From positions 1 to 64,000 of the forward strand of contig NZ_JABUXV010000008.1 of assembly GCF_014897705.1 (NCBI RefSeq): a DNA stretch of 64,000 nt, in the 5' to 3' direction. The notes beneath the pieces are model-generated. The model worked only from the letters and a program-made list of their open reading frames with translations. It was not told where the DNA came from and searched no databases. Position 1 is the stretch's first letter, and every line of letters begins with the position of its first letter. A program made the translations under genes and the position numbers. Source of the stretch: Brachybacterium sp. FME24. Its GTDB lineage: Bacteria > Actinomycetota > Actinomycetes > Actinomycetales > Dermabacteraceae. Below are positions 26,879 to 33,844 of this stretch, one piece after another.

Positions 26879-27139
26879 ATGAAGAAGGGTATGACGCCGG
26901 AGTCTGTTGAGCAGATGGGCACCCAGATCACCACTGCGGGCGAGCAGACGCAGCAGATCTTCACTCAGGTTCAGAGTCGTGTGACGGACTTCGATTGGAC
27001 GGGTGAGGACCGTGATCGTTTCGTCAGCGAGTTCGAGGGTGAGCTTGGTCAGTTGGTGCAGCAGATCGTGCAGCAGGCCGGCGATTTTGCTGATCGTGCG
27101 AGTCGTAATGCTGCCGGTCAGCGCGATGCTTCTGCCTGA
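26879..27139 (+). CDS. WXG100 protein B, copy 1
   Basis: An 86-residue WXG100 protein with WTG in DFDWTGEDRDRF and a Gln-rich second helix ending RNAAGQRDASA. It is a clear paralogue of protein A at 25769 (shared DWTG.D.DRF and the RNAA C-terminal region). ATG 26879 is chosen because GGAGGA sits 4 nt upstream; an in-frame ATG at 26843 has no such site. Third codon positions are markedly richer in T (GGT, CGT, GAT, GTT) than in neighbouring genes. It is co-transcribed with protein C 59 nt downstream, across an unusually T-rich spacer. It is probably exported as a homodimer or a B/C heterodimer. Confidence 0.9.
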   Translation: MKKGMTPESVEQMGTQITTAGEQTQQIFTQVQSRVTDFDWTGEDRDRFVSEFEGELGQLVQQIVQQAGDFADRASRNAAGQRDASA

Positions 27140-27198
27140 TTCTCGGCGGAGTATTTTTCTGTAGCTTCAGTTTCTGATTTTTCTCGAAGGGGTATGTG

Positions 27199-27468
27199 AT
27201 GGCTTTCAAGGGTATGAGTCCGGACGAGGGACGCGAGGTTGCGGGTGCGATCAATGACGCCGGTCAGCAGATTCTCGATGCGATTGATTCGGCGACGAGC
27301 ACTGTGAATTCGGTGGAGTGGGTTGGTCCGGATTATGACGCGTATCAGGAGGATTGGAACACGTTTATCTCTGGTCCGGTGAACAGCCTGATTGAGGGTT
27401 TCCAGAAGCGTGCGGATCAGTTGAACACGCATGCTGATCAGCAGGATGAGACCTCGAACCAGCGGTGA
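27199..27468 (+). CDS. WXG100 protein C, copy 1
   Basis: An 89-residue WXG100 protein with WVG at the turn (SVEWVGPDYDAYQEDW) and a second helix ending in NTHADQQDETSNQR. It is more distant from A and B than those are from each other, as usual for EsxA/EsxB-type partners. The start is ATG 27199 with GAAGGGG 6 nt upstream; a GTG codon directly precedes it in frame. It shares the low-GC third positions of gene B. It is followed by a strong hairpin terminator, so B and C form a bicistronic unit. The protein is identical to copy 2 at 28261. Confidence 0.9.
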   Translation: MAFKGMSPDEGREVAGAINDAGQQILDAIDSATSTVNSVEWVGPDYDAYQEDWNTFISGPVNSLIEGFQKRADQLNTHADQQDETSNQR

Positions 27469-27489
27469 TTCGGTGGTGAGGTGGGGTGA

Positions 27490-27525
27490 GGGCCCCGTTC
27501 CCCGGGTGGGGGACGGGGCCCTTGT
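27490..27525 (+). terminator. Terminator of WXG100 pair, copy 1
   Basis: GGGCCCCGTTCCCC (27490-27503) pairs over 14 bp, with one G-U wobble, with 27508-27521 across a GGGT loop, followed by TTGT. Confidence 0.85.
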
Positions 27526-27559
27526 CATGTCCGGGCGTGACTGCCGCGCCACGACCCGC

Positions 27560-27831
27560 TGCCGGCACGGCCAGGAAGACTGGGAAGGTCGGGGAGGCGG
27601 AAGGCTTGGCCGGCGCGTCCGTCATGCACCCGCGCGGCGCGGAGCCGGCCGCACAGGGAGTGCGGAGCCTCCCGGCCCCATGCCGGGCGCCGGCGGCGCA
27701 CGTCTCCCGGTCCTGGGTTGTCCACAACCCGAAGGAAGGCCGAATGTCATGTTGACCGGGATGGATGCCGATATCGTCGGCTGGGGAGGACGATGGGGAG
27801 TAGTCCCCATGGTCAACCCGGAGCGGCCGGT
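27560..27831 (+). other. Unique spacer between the two WXG100 repeats
   Basis: This 272-bp stretch separates the repeat copies and holds no credible gene. It contains a palindrome, GGGTTGTCCACAACCC (27715-27730), whose core TTGTCCACA (27718-27726) matches the DnaA box consensus known from Streptomyces, and the operator of copy 2. The DnaA reading rests on a single site and is weak. Confidence 0.6.
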
Positions 27832-27838
27832 CTAGGGT
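27795..27838 (+). promoter_or_regulatory. Operator and promoter of WXG100 pair, copy 2
   Basis: GGGGAGTAGTCCCC at 27795-27808 lies 24 nt before TAGGGT (27833-27838). The bases after the motif (TCCCCATGGTC) match those at the promoter of gene A, not those of copy 1, although copy 2's genes match copy 1's. A weak -35 (TGGTCA) is possible at 27810-27815. Confidence 0.68.
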
Positions 27839-27940
27839 TGGGTCATCACCTGGAGGGCAGGGGTCGAGGATGCGGTCGGTGGCCGTGGAGATCGGGGCCG
27901 ATGGGTGGGGACCAGTGGCAATGACGAGATGGAGGACATC

Positions 27941-28201
27941 ATGAAGAAGGGTATGACGCCGGAGTCTGTTGAGCAGATGGGCACCCAGATCACCACTGCG
28001 GGCGAGCAGACGCAGCAGATCTTCACTCAGGTTCAGAGTCGTGTGACGGACTTCGATTGGACGGGTGAGGACCGTGATCGTTTCGTCAGCGAGTTCGAGG
28101 GTGAGCTTGGTCAGTTGGTGCAGCAGATCGTGCAGCAGGCCGGCGATTTTGCTGATCGTGCGAGTCGTAATGCTGCCGGTCAGCGCGATGCTTCTGCCTG
28201 A
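27941..28201 (+). CDS. WXG100 protein B, copy 2
   Basis: The 86-residue product is identical to the protein at 26879, with the same GGAGGA site 4 nt before ATG and the same T-rich codon use. It keeps the DWTG turn and is followed after 59 nt by gene C copy 2. Because the upstream promoter region differs from that of copy 1 while the coding block does not, the two copies could be expressed differently yet supply the same protein. Gene dosage or differential control are both possible. Confidence 0.9.
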   Translation: MKKGMTPESVEQMGTQITTAGEQTQQIFTQVQSRVTDFDWTGEDRDRFVSEFEGELGQLVQQIVQQAGDFADRASRNAAGQRDASA

Positions 28202-28260
28202 TTCTCGGCGGAGTATTTTTCTGTAGCTTCAGTTTCTGATTTTTCTCGAAGGGGTATGTG

Positions 28261-28530
28261 ATGGCTTTCAAGGGTATGAGTCCGGACGAGGGTCGCGAGG
28301 TTGCGGGTGCGATCAATGACGCCGGTCAGCAGATTCTCGATGCGATTGATTCGGCGACGAGCACTGTGAATTCGGTGGAGTGGGTTGGTCCGGATTATGA
28401 CGCGTATCAGGAGGATTGGAACACGTTTATCTCTGGTCCGGTGAACAGCCTGATTGAGGGTTTCCAGAAGCGTGCGGATCAGTTGAACACGCATGCTGAT
28501 CAGCAGGATGAGACCTCGAACCAGCGGTGA
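28261..28530 (+). CDS. WXG100 protein C, copy 2
   Basis: The 89-residue product is identical to the protein at 27199; the only base change found (T28293) is silent. WVG turn, start codon and GAAGGGG site are conserved. It is the distal gene of the second bicistronic unit and ends before the same hairpin terminator, which also separates it from yajQ converging from the right. Confidence 0.9.
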   Translation: MAFKGMSPDEGREVAGAINDAGQQILDAIDSATSTVNSVEWVGPDYDAYQEDWNTFISGPVNSLIEGFQKRADQLNTHADQQDETSNQR

Positions 28531-28551
28531 TTCGGTGGTGAGGTGGGGTGA

Positions 28552-28587
28552 GGGCCCCGTTCCCCGGGTGGGGGACGGGGCCCTTGT
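28552..28587 (+). terminator. Terminator of WXG100 pair, copy 2
   Basis: Identical to the hairpin at 27490-27525. It lies between two convergent transcription units (WXG100 pair and yajQ). Confidence 0.85.
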
Positions 28588-28623
28588 CATGTCCGGGCGT
28601 GACTGCCGCGCCACGACCCGCGA

Positions 28624-29112
28624 TCAGCGGAAATTGATGAACTGCAGGGCGACGTCGAGGTCCTTGCCCTTCAGGAGGGCGATGGTGCTCTGCAGATCGT
28701 CACGGCTCTTCGAGGAGACGCGCAGCTCGTCCCCCTGGATCTGAGCCTTCATGCCCTTGGGGCCCTCCTCGCGGATGAGCTTCGAGATCTTCTTGGCGTC
28801 CTCGGTGCTGATGCCCTCCTTGAGGTCGGCTGCCAGGCGCATCTCCTTGCCGGACTGCTTGGGTTCACCGACGTCCAGGGCCTTCAGCGAGATCCCGCGA
28901 CGGATCAGCTTGGACTGCAGCACGTCGAGCACTGCGAGCACGCGCTCCTCCGCGTTGGCGGTCATCACGATCTGGTCGCCGCTGAGGTTGATCGAGGCGC
29001 CGGTGCCTCGGAAGTCGTAGCGCTGGCCCACCTCCTTGACGGCCTGGTTGACGGCGTTGTCGATCTCCTGTCGATCGAGCTTGCTGACGATGTCGAATGA
29101 TGAATCTGCCAC
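28624..29112 (-). CDS. yajQ: YajQ-family nucleotide-binding protein
   Basis: A 162-residue protein of the YajQ (UPF0234) family. The signature N-terminus [31 protein letters not shown] and the C-terminal LQFINFR are present and length is normal. Family members bind nucleotides; some Gram-negative ones act as cyclic-di-GMP effectors, but no such role is established for actinobacteria. The frame stays open far upstream, but GTG 29112 preceded by AGGAAGGA starts exactly at the family's first residue. It converges on the WXG100 repeat. Confidence 0.93.
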   Translation of the reverse strand: MADSSFDIVSKLDRQEIDNAVNQAVKEVGQRYDFRGTGASINLSGDQIVMTANAEERVLAVLDVLQSKLIRRGISLKALDVGEPKQSGKEMRLAADLKEGISTEDAKKISKLIREEGPKGMKAQIQGDELRVSSKSRDDLQSTIALLKGKDLDVALQFINFR

Positions 29113-29366
29113 GGTGCGTCCTTCCTTCCTGCGGTCGCCCTCGAGGGCGACCCTGTGCGTGTCCTCCGGCCAGAAGGGGTCCGGCCTCTCTGCTTTCGAG
29201 CATGCCTCTGTGCGGCGACAGGCCTGCTCAGCGGGCCTGTGACCTTCTTCATGCACCACAGACGGCCTCTGGGTTCGCGCCGTCGGCAGTGCGCCGGTAT
29301 GCTGTTTCGAGTCCGCTTCCGGCGGCCACCCGATCGTGATCGGATGGGCAACGGAGGTGAACTTCC

Positions 29367-29448
29367 GGCAGGTTACCCGAGTGGCCAAAGGGAGCTGACT
29401 GTAAATCAGCTGGCATCGCCTTCGTGGGTTCGAATCCCTCACCTGCCA
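29367..29448 (+). tRNA. tRNA-Tyr (GTA)
   Basis: A class II tRNA of 82 nt. The acceptor stem GGCAGGT pairs with ACCTGCC (29441-29447), with discriminator A. The anticodon GTA is at 29401-29403 in the loop of GCTGACTGTAAATCAGC. The variable arm is long and the T loop is GGGTTCGAATCCC. CCA is not fully encoded. Confidence 0.95.
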
Positions 29449-29532
29449 CCGCGGAGGATCCTTGTGATCCGAAGCACCGGGCCTGCCCGCGAATTGCCTC
29501 GCAGCAAGGAGACGGGTAAGGTTTACCGGGTT

Positions 29533-29605
29533 GCCCTGATAGCTCAGACGGCAGAGCATCTCCATGGTAAGGAGAAGGTCAAGGGTTCGATTCCCTTTCA
29601 GGGCT
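29533..29605 (+). tRNA. tRNA-Thr (GGT)
   Basis: A 73-nt cloverleaf: acceptor GCCCTGA pairs with TCAGGGC (29598-29604), D arm AGCTCAGACGGCAGAGC, anticodon GGT at 29566-29568 between TCTCC and GGAGA, T loop GGGTTCGATTCCC. CCA is not encoded. Confidence 0.95.
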
Positions 29606-29659
29606 CTGATGGGTGCGGCGGCCCGGTCTCGTGCGAGATCGGGCCGCTTCATCGGTCAC

Positions 29660-29736
29660 GCCGGGGTAGCTCAGACGGTTAGAGCGCACGACTCATAATC
29701 GTGAGGTCGCGGGTTCGATCCCCGCCCTCGGTACCA
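29660..29736 (+). tRNA. tRNA-Met (CAT), CCA encoded
   Basis: Acceptor GCCGGGG pairs with CCTCGGT with two G-U pairs. The anticodon stem-loop CACGACTCATAATCGTG carries CAT. The T arm is GCGGGTTCGATCCCCGC. Sequence ACCA ends the gene at 29736. The body resembles the elongator Met tRNA found before rpmG in other actinobacteria; tRNA-Ile2 with a modified CAT is less likely. Confidence 0.92.
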
Positions 29737-29833
29737 CGCCGGTTCCCACCGGAGTGCACGATCCACATCCCCCGAGTACGGGGACCCACGAGGCGCGCCG
29801 TTGTGCGTGTCACCCGGACGAAAGAGGCGAACC

Positions 29834-30004
29834 GTGGCGAGCAAGAGCTCTGACGTGCGTCCCAAGATCACCATGGCTTGTGTTGATTGCAAGGCGCGCA
29901 ACTACATCACCAAGAAGAACCGCCGTAACACCCCTGATCGGCTGGAGCTCTCGAAGTTCTGCCCGACCTGCGGCAAGCAGACGGCGCACCGCGAGACCCG
30001 CTGA
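29834..30004 (+). CDS. rpmG: 50S ribosomal protein L33
   Basis: A 56-residue ribosomal protein of the large subunit near the E site. It is the zinc-binding form, with CVDC and CPTC pairs; organisms often also carry a cysteine-free copy used under zinc limitation. The N-terminus [15 protein letters not shown] and [14 protein letters not shown] are family-typical. The start is GTG 29834. The tRNA-Thr, tRNA-Met, rpmG, hadA, hadB order is common in actinobacteria. Confidence 0.96.
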   Translation: MASKSSDVRPKITMACVDCKARNYITKKNRRNTPDRLELSKFCPTCGKQTAHRETR

Positions 30005-30025
30005 CCGGGACGAGCGCACTTCACC

Positions 30026-30058
30026 AAAGGCCACACGGGATGTCCCGGGTGGCCTTTT
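30026..30058 (+). terminator. Terminator after rpmG
   Basis: AAAGGCCAC (30026-30034) pairs with GTGGCCTTT (30049-30057), followed by further T residues. It lies 21 nt past the rpmG stop codon. Confidence 0.85.
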
Positions 30059-30204
30059 GTGCGTCCGGCCACCGTCCGGTCCGGTGAGCTGCATGACAGG
30101 CATCGGCGCTCCGCGCAGGCCGCCACGGACTCGTGGCCGACGATGAGATCATCGGTGTGACAGCACCCATCGGTCCCAGTGGCCGTGCCCTCCCGGGAGA
30201 TGAC

Positions 30205-30654
30205 ATGACGACCACCCCAGATCCAGCCTTCGCCGGCCGCACCTACCCGGCCGGCCCCGTGCACACCGTCTCGGCCGCGAAGATCGGCGAGTTCGCCCGC
30301 GCCACCGGTTCCCGCTCGGCGCTCCATACCGACGTCGATGCCGCGCGCGCAGCCGGTCACGCCGACGTGATCGCTCCGCCCACCTTCCTGGTCTCCCTGG
30401 CCCAGGCCACCGAGGCCCAGTACATCGAGGATCCGACCGCCGGCATCGACTTCACCCGCGTCGTCCACGGTGAAGAGTCCTTCACCCTGCATCGTCCCGT
30501 CGTCGCCGGTGACCACTTGGTCCCCACGCTGACCGTGGAATCGATCCGCGCCGCCGGAGGCCACGCCATGGTCGCCACGCGAGTCGACCTGGCCGATGAG
30601 GCCGGGGAGGACGTCGCGAGCGTGCGCAGCATGATCGTCGTGCGCGGCGACTGA
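30205..30654 (+). CDS. HadA-like MaoC/FAS1-type dehydratase subunit
   Basis: A 149-residue hot-dog fold protein of the MaoC N-terminal (FAS1-like dehydratase) family. In mycobacteria HadA is the substrate-binding, non-catalytic subunit of the (3R)-hydroxyacyl-ACP dehydratase. Family-typical segments are AGRTYPAGPVHTVSAAKIGE, HADVIAPPTFLVSL and VVHGEESFTLHRPVVAGD. ATG 30205 follows GGGAGA; an upstream GTG at 30133 would give a 173-residue form without a good site. It pairs with the HadB-like gene 119 nt downstream. No HadC is present, so the enzyme is probably an A/B heterodimer. Confidence 0.85.
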   Translation: MTTTPDPAFAGRTYPAGPVHTVSAAKIGEFARATGSRSALHTDVDAARAAGHADVIAPPTFLVSLAQATEAQYIEDPTAGIDFTRVVHGEESFTLHRPVVAGDHLVPTLTVESIRAAGGHAMVATRVDLADEAGEDVASVRSMIVVRGD

Positions 30655-30773
30655 ACCTGCTCGCTCCACCCGGCCACCCGGCCCGCTCCACCGGCGCGTG
30701 GGCCCCTCTCGTCGATCCGTCCAGCATCTGTCCATCACGCCGCCCGCCCGGCACCAGGAACCCAGGAGCAGAC

Positions 30774-31310
30774 ATGACTGCCACTCCCGCCACCCCCTCC
30801 ACTCCGGCCGCCTCCGCGAGCTCCTCGACGCCCGCGCCGTCGTCCGCCGCACCGCTCGTCCTCGCCGACCTGAGCATCGGCCAGGAGCTCGCACGCACGC
30901 AGCATGAGATCACCCGAGACACCCTGGTGCGCTACGCCGGGGCCTCCGGGGACTTCAACCCCATCCACTACAACGACACCGTCGCCACCGAGGCCGGGCT
31001 CCCGGGCGTGATCGCGCACGGCATGCTCACCATGGGCTCGGCGATCACGGGCCTGCTCGACGCCCTCGGGGACCCGACCCTCGTGCGCGCCTACTCGGTG
31101 CGATTCACGAACCCGGTCCCGGTCCCCGCGACCGGTTCGGTCACCCTCGAGGTCGTCGCTGTCGTCGGCGCCCTCGACGAGTCCGCCGGTACCGCCCGGG
31201 TGGACATCGCCGCGCAGGTCGACGGCACCAAGGTGCTCGGCCGGGCACGCGCCACCATCGCCCCCTCGGCCGCGGCGCCGTCGACCGTCGGCCAGGGCGC
31301 CGCGGCATGA
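30774..31310 (+). CDS. HadB-like MaoC dehydratase subunit (catalytic)
   Basis: A 178-residue MaoC-like hydratase/dehydratase. The hydratase-2 motif DFNPIHYN supplies the catalytic Asp and His, followed by GVIAHGMLTMG, both diagnostic. About 27 N-terminal residues are Thr/Ala/Ser/Pro-rich and absent from most relatives. ATG 30774 has AGGAG 5-8 nt upstream. It would dehydrate 3-hydroxyacyl-ACP or -CoA together with the upstream HadA-like subunit. Its stop overlaps the murB start by 4 nt (ATGA), so a lipid enzyme and a peptidoglycan enzyme are translationally coupled. Confidence 0.9.
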   Translation: MTATPATPSTPAASASSSTPAPSSAAPLVLADLSIGQELARTQHEITRDTLVRYAGASGDFNPIHYNDTVATEAGLPGVIAHGMLTMGSAITGLLDALGDPTLVRAYSVRFTNPVPVPATGSVTLEVVAVVGALDESAGTARVDIAAQVDGTKVLGRARATIAPSAAAPSTVGQGAAA

Positions 31311-32434
31311 GGCTCTCCGATCTGACCACGCTCCGAATCGGGGGAACCATCTCGAACCTGGTCGAGGCCCGCAGCGCGGACGAGGTCATCGAGGCCGTCC
31401 GCAGCGCGGACGAGGCCGGCCAGCAGTTGCTCGTGCTCGGAGGCGGCTCGAATCTGGTCGCCTCCGATGAGCCCTTCGACGGCACCGTGGTGCTGCTGCG
31501 TGACCCGGAGGACCCGCCGCTGCTGGATGCCACCTGCGAGGTCGGCGCCTCCGGCGAGCCCGATGGCATCCCCGTGGACCCTGCGGACCTCACCCCGCTG
31601 GATCCGACCTGCGGCGGAGCGATCGTCGAGTACTTCGCAGGCGTCAGCTGGGACCGCGCCGTGCGGTACGCGATCGCCCGCGAGATGGTCGGGATCGAGG
31701 CGCTCTCGGGCATCCCCGGGACCGTCGGCGCCACCCCGATCCAGAACGTCGGCGCCTACGGACAGGAGATCGCTGCGACGATCTCCCGCGTGCGCACCTG
31801 GGACCGGGAGGCGAATGCCGTACGCACGTTCTTCGCCGCCGACTGCGACTTCTCCTACCGCGACAGCCTCTTCAAGCGCACCCGCTACGGCGGGCCCGTC
31901 CCGTCGGCCACGGGCCGGTATGTGGTGCTGTCCGTGACCTTCCAGCACACGATCGGCAGCAGGTCCGCACCGATCCGCTACGCGCAGCTGGCCGACGCCC
32001 TCGGCGTCGAGGTGGGGGAGCGCGCCCCGATGCGCGAGGTCCGCGAGGCCGTCCTCGCCATCCGCGGATCCAAGGGCATGGTCCTGGATCCGGAGGACCA
32101 TGACACCTGGAGTGCCGGTTCCTTCTTCACCAACCCGATCCTCGAGTCCGAGCGCGCCGCGCAGCTGCCCGAGGCGGCCCCGCGCTATGACGTCGGTGGG
32201 GGCCTCGTGAAGACCAGTGCTGCGTGGCTGATCAGCCACGCAGGGATCGAGCGCGGCCACGCCGTGGGGGAGCGGGCCGCCATCTCGACCAAGCATTCCC
32301 TCGCACTGACCAACCGCGGCGGGGCCACCAGCGACGACCTCCTCGCCCTCGCGCACGACGTGCAGGACCGGGTCGAGGAGGCCTTCGGGATCCGACTGGT
32401 CCCGGAACCCGTACGCCTGGGCATCGACCTGTGA
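31307..32434 (+). CDS. murB: UDP-N-acetylenolpyruvoylglucosamine reductase
   Basis: A 375-residue FAD enzyme that reduces UDP-GlcNAc-enolpyruvate to UDP-MurNAc, the second committed step of peptidoglycan synthesis, in the cytosol. The FAD-binding segment LGGGSNLVASDEPF, the GIEALSGIPGTVGATPIQNVGAYG loop, WSAGSFFTNPI with the catalytic serine, and the C-terminal ISTKHSLALTNRGGAT are all typical. It is a type I MurB by length and layout. It overlaps the HadB-like gene by 4 nt. Confidence 0.96.
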   Translation: MRLSDLTTLRIGGTISNLVEARSADEVIEAVRSADEAGQQLLVLGGGSNLVASDEPFDGTVVLLRDPEDPPLLDATCEVGASGEPDGIPVDPADLTPLDPTCGGAIVEYFAGVSWDRAVRYAIAREMVGIEALSGIPGTVGATPIQNVGAYGQEIAATISRVRTWDREANAVRTFFAADCDFSYRDSLFKRTRYGGPVPSATGRYVVLSVTFQHTIGSRSAPIRYAQLADALGVEVGERAPMREVREAVLAIRGSKGMVLDPEDHDTWSAGSFFTNPILESERAAQLPEAAPRYDVGGGLVKTSAAWLISHAGIERGHAVGERAAISTKHSLALTNRGGATSDDLLALAHDVQDRVEEAFGIRLVPEPVRLGIDL

Positions 32435-32442
32435 ACGCCGCC

Positions 32443-32473
32443 TAAGATGTGAGGACGGCGCCCGCCGCCGTCC
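32443..32473 (+). promoter_or_regulatory. Candidate glyA promoter and leader hairpin
   Basis: A -10-like TAAGAT (32443-32448) is followed by an 8-bp hairpin, GGACGGCG (32453-32460) with CGCCGTCC (32466-32473). The ribosome binding site GCAGGAGG follows. The hairpin could instead terminate murB messages. It does not match the fold of a glycine or tetrahydrofolate riboswitch. Confidence 0.45.
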
Positions 32474-32496
32474 CGCCCGTCACCGCAGGAGGCCCC

Positions 32497-33765
32497 GTGA
32501 ACGTTCTTGACCAGTCCATCGCCGATCTCGACCCGGACATCGCCCAGGTGCTGGATCGCGAGCTCGCTCGTCAGCAGCGCACGCTCGAGATGATCGCCAG
32601 CGAGAACTTCGTGCCGCGCGCGGTGCTCCAGGCCCAGGGCTCGGTGCTGACCAACAAGTACGCCGAGGGATACCCGGGACGTCGCTACTACGGCGGTTGC
32701 GAGGAGGTCGACGTCGCGGAGCAGATCGCGATCGACCGGGCGAAGGCACTGTTCGGGGCGGAGCACGCCAACGTGCAGCCGCACTCGGGTGCCTCCGCGA
32801 ATGCCGCCGTGATGCACGCTCTCGCCCGTCCCGGCGACAAGCTCATGGGTCTGTCGCTCGCGCATGGCGGTCATCTCACCCACGGCATGAAGATCAACTT
32901 CTCCGGCCGCCTCTACGACATCGTCGCCTACGAGACCGAGCCCGAGACCGGACTCATCGACATGGACAAGGTGCGGGAGCTGGCCGTGGCCGAGCAGCCC
33001 AAGGTCATCGTCGCCGGCTGGTCCGCCTACACCCGCCAGCTCGATTTCGCGACGTTCCGCGAGATCGCGGACGAGGTCGGCGCTGTGCTGTGGGTCGACA
33101 TGGCGCACTTCGCGGGCCTCGTCGCGGCGGGTCTGCACCCCAGCCCCGTCCCCTACGCGGACGTCGTCTCCACCACGATCCACAAGACCATCGGCGGACC
33201 CCGCTCCGGCATGATCCTGTGCACGCAGAAGTGGGCCAAGAAGATCGACTCGGCGGTGTTCCCCGGTCAGCAGGGCGGTCCGCTCATGCACGTCATCGCC
33301 GCGAAGGCGGTGGCCCTGAAGATCGCCGCCACCGAGGACTTCAAGGATCGTCAGGTCCGCACCCTCGAGGGCGCGAAGATCCTCGCCGACCGGCTCCAGG
33401 CCGAGGACGCCGTGGCAGCCGGCGTCAAGGTGATCTCCGGCGGCACCGACGTGCACCTCGTGCTGGTGGACCTGGTCGACAGCGAGCTCGACGGCCAGCA
33501 GGCCGAGGACCGCCTCCACGAGGCCGGCATCACCGTGAACCGCAACGCCGTCCCGAACGACCCCCGCCCCCCGCGCGTCACCTCCGGCCTGCGGATCGGC
33601 ACCCCGGCCCTGGCCACTCGCGGTTTCGGCGTCGCGGAGTTCATCGAGGTCGCCGACGTCATCGCCCTGGCGCTGACCGGTGGGGAGGACCTCGAGTCCC
33701 TCCGCCGGCGCACCGCGGCCCTCGCCGACGCGAAGCCGCTGTACGCCGACCTCCAGCAGTACTGA
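32497..33765 (+). CDS. glyA: Serine hydroxymethyltransferase
   Basis: A 422-residue PLP enzyme interconverting serine and glycine with tetrahydrofolate, the main source of one-carbon units. The N-terminal [15 protein letters not shown] and [20 protein letters not shown], the ribbon GASANAAVM and the PLP-lysine motif [14 protein letters not shown] are present. The start is GTG 32497 with GCAGGAGG at best spacing. A hairpin terminator separates it from folD, the next one-carbon enzyme. Confidence 0.97.
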   Translation: MNVLDQSIADLDPDIAQVLDRELARQQRTLEMIASENFVPRAVLQAQGSVLTNKYAEGYPGRRYYGGCEEVDVAEQIAIDRAKALFGAEHANVQPHSGASANAAVMHALARPGDKLMGLSLAHGGHLTHGMKINFSGRLYDIVAYETEPETGLIDMDKVRELAVAEQPKVIVAGWSAYTRQLDFATFREIADEVGAVLWVDMAHFAGLVAAGLHPSPVPYADVVSTTIHKTIGGPRSGMILCTQKWAKKIDSAVFPGQQGGPLMHVIAAKAVALKIAATEDFKDRQVRTLEGAKILADRLQAEDAVAAGVKVISGGTDVHLVLVDLVDSELDGQQAEDRLHEAGITVNRNAVPNDPRPPRVTSGLRIGTPALATRGFGVAEFIEVADVIALALTGGEDLESLRRRTAALADAKPLYADLQQY

Positions 33766-33772
33766 TCCATCT

Positions 33773-33806
33773 GGTGGGGCCCGGCACCTCGACGCCGGGC
33801 CCCACC
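33773..33806 (+). terminator. Hairpin between glyA and folD
   Basis: GGTGGGGCCCGGC (33773-33785) and its exact complement (33794-33806) make a 13-bp stem with an 8-nt loop directly after glyA. It lacks a U-tract and may be only a partial terminator, letting some transcripts read into folD. Confidence 0.75.
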
Positions 33807-33844
33807 GCTGTTCCCACGACCCCTCACCCCCACGAAGGAGCGCC

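Larger units (their letters stand above)
26770..27559 (+). repeat. 790-bp direct repeat, copy 1 (WXG100 gene pair)
   Basis: This block recurs at 27832-28621 with an offset of 1062 bp. By eye I find one difference, A27231 versus T28293, which is synonymous (GGA/GGT). It starts one base before the -10 hexamer and ends just past the terminator, so it contains leader, both genes and terminator but not the operator. Confidence 0.93.
27832..28621 (+). repeat. 790-bp direct repeat, copy 2 (WXG100 gene pair)
   Basis: Near-perfect copy of 26770-27559. Its right edge falls two bases before the end of yajQ, which lies on the other strand (last stop-codon base at 28624). No target-site duplication or transposase accompanies it. 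Confidence 0.93.

Noticed and set aside
27431..27924. Small open frames in the spacer between WXG100 repeats
   Set aside because: No start signals, unrelated Arg/Gly-rich translations, and they run through terminator and operator sequences.
26770..28621. Insertion sequence or transposon behind the WXG100 duplication
   Set aside because: No transposase, terminal inverted repeats or target-site duplications at the edges.
32435..32496. Riboswitch before glyA
   Set aside because: Only a short GC hairpin is present; there is no room for a glycine or tetrahydrofolate aptamer.
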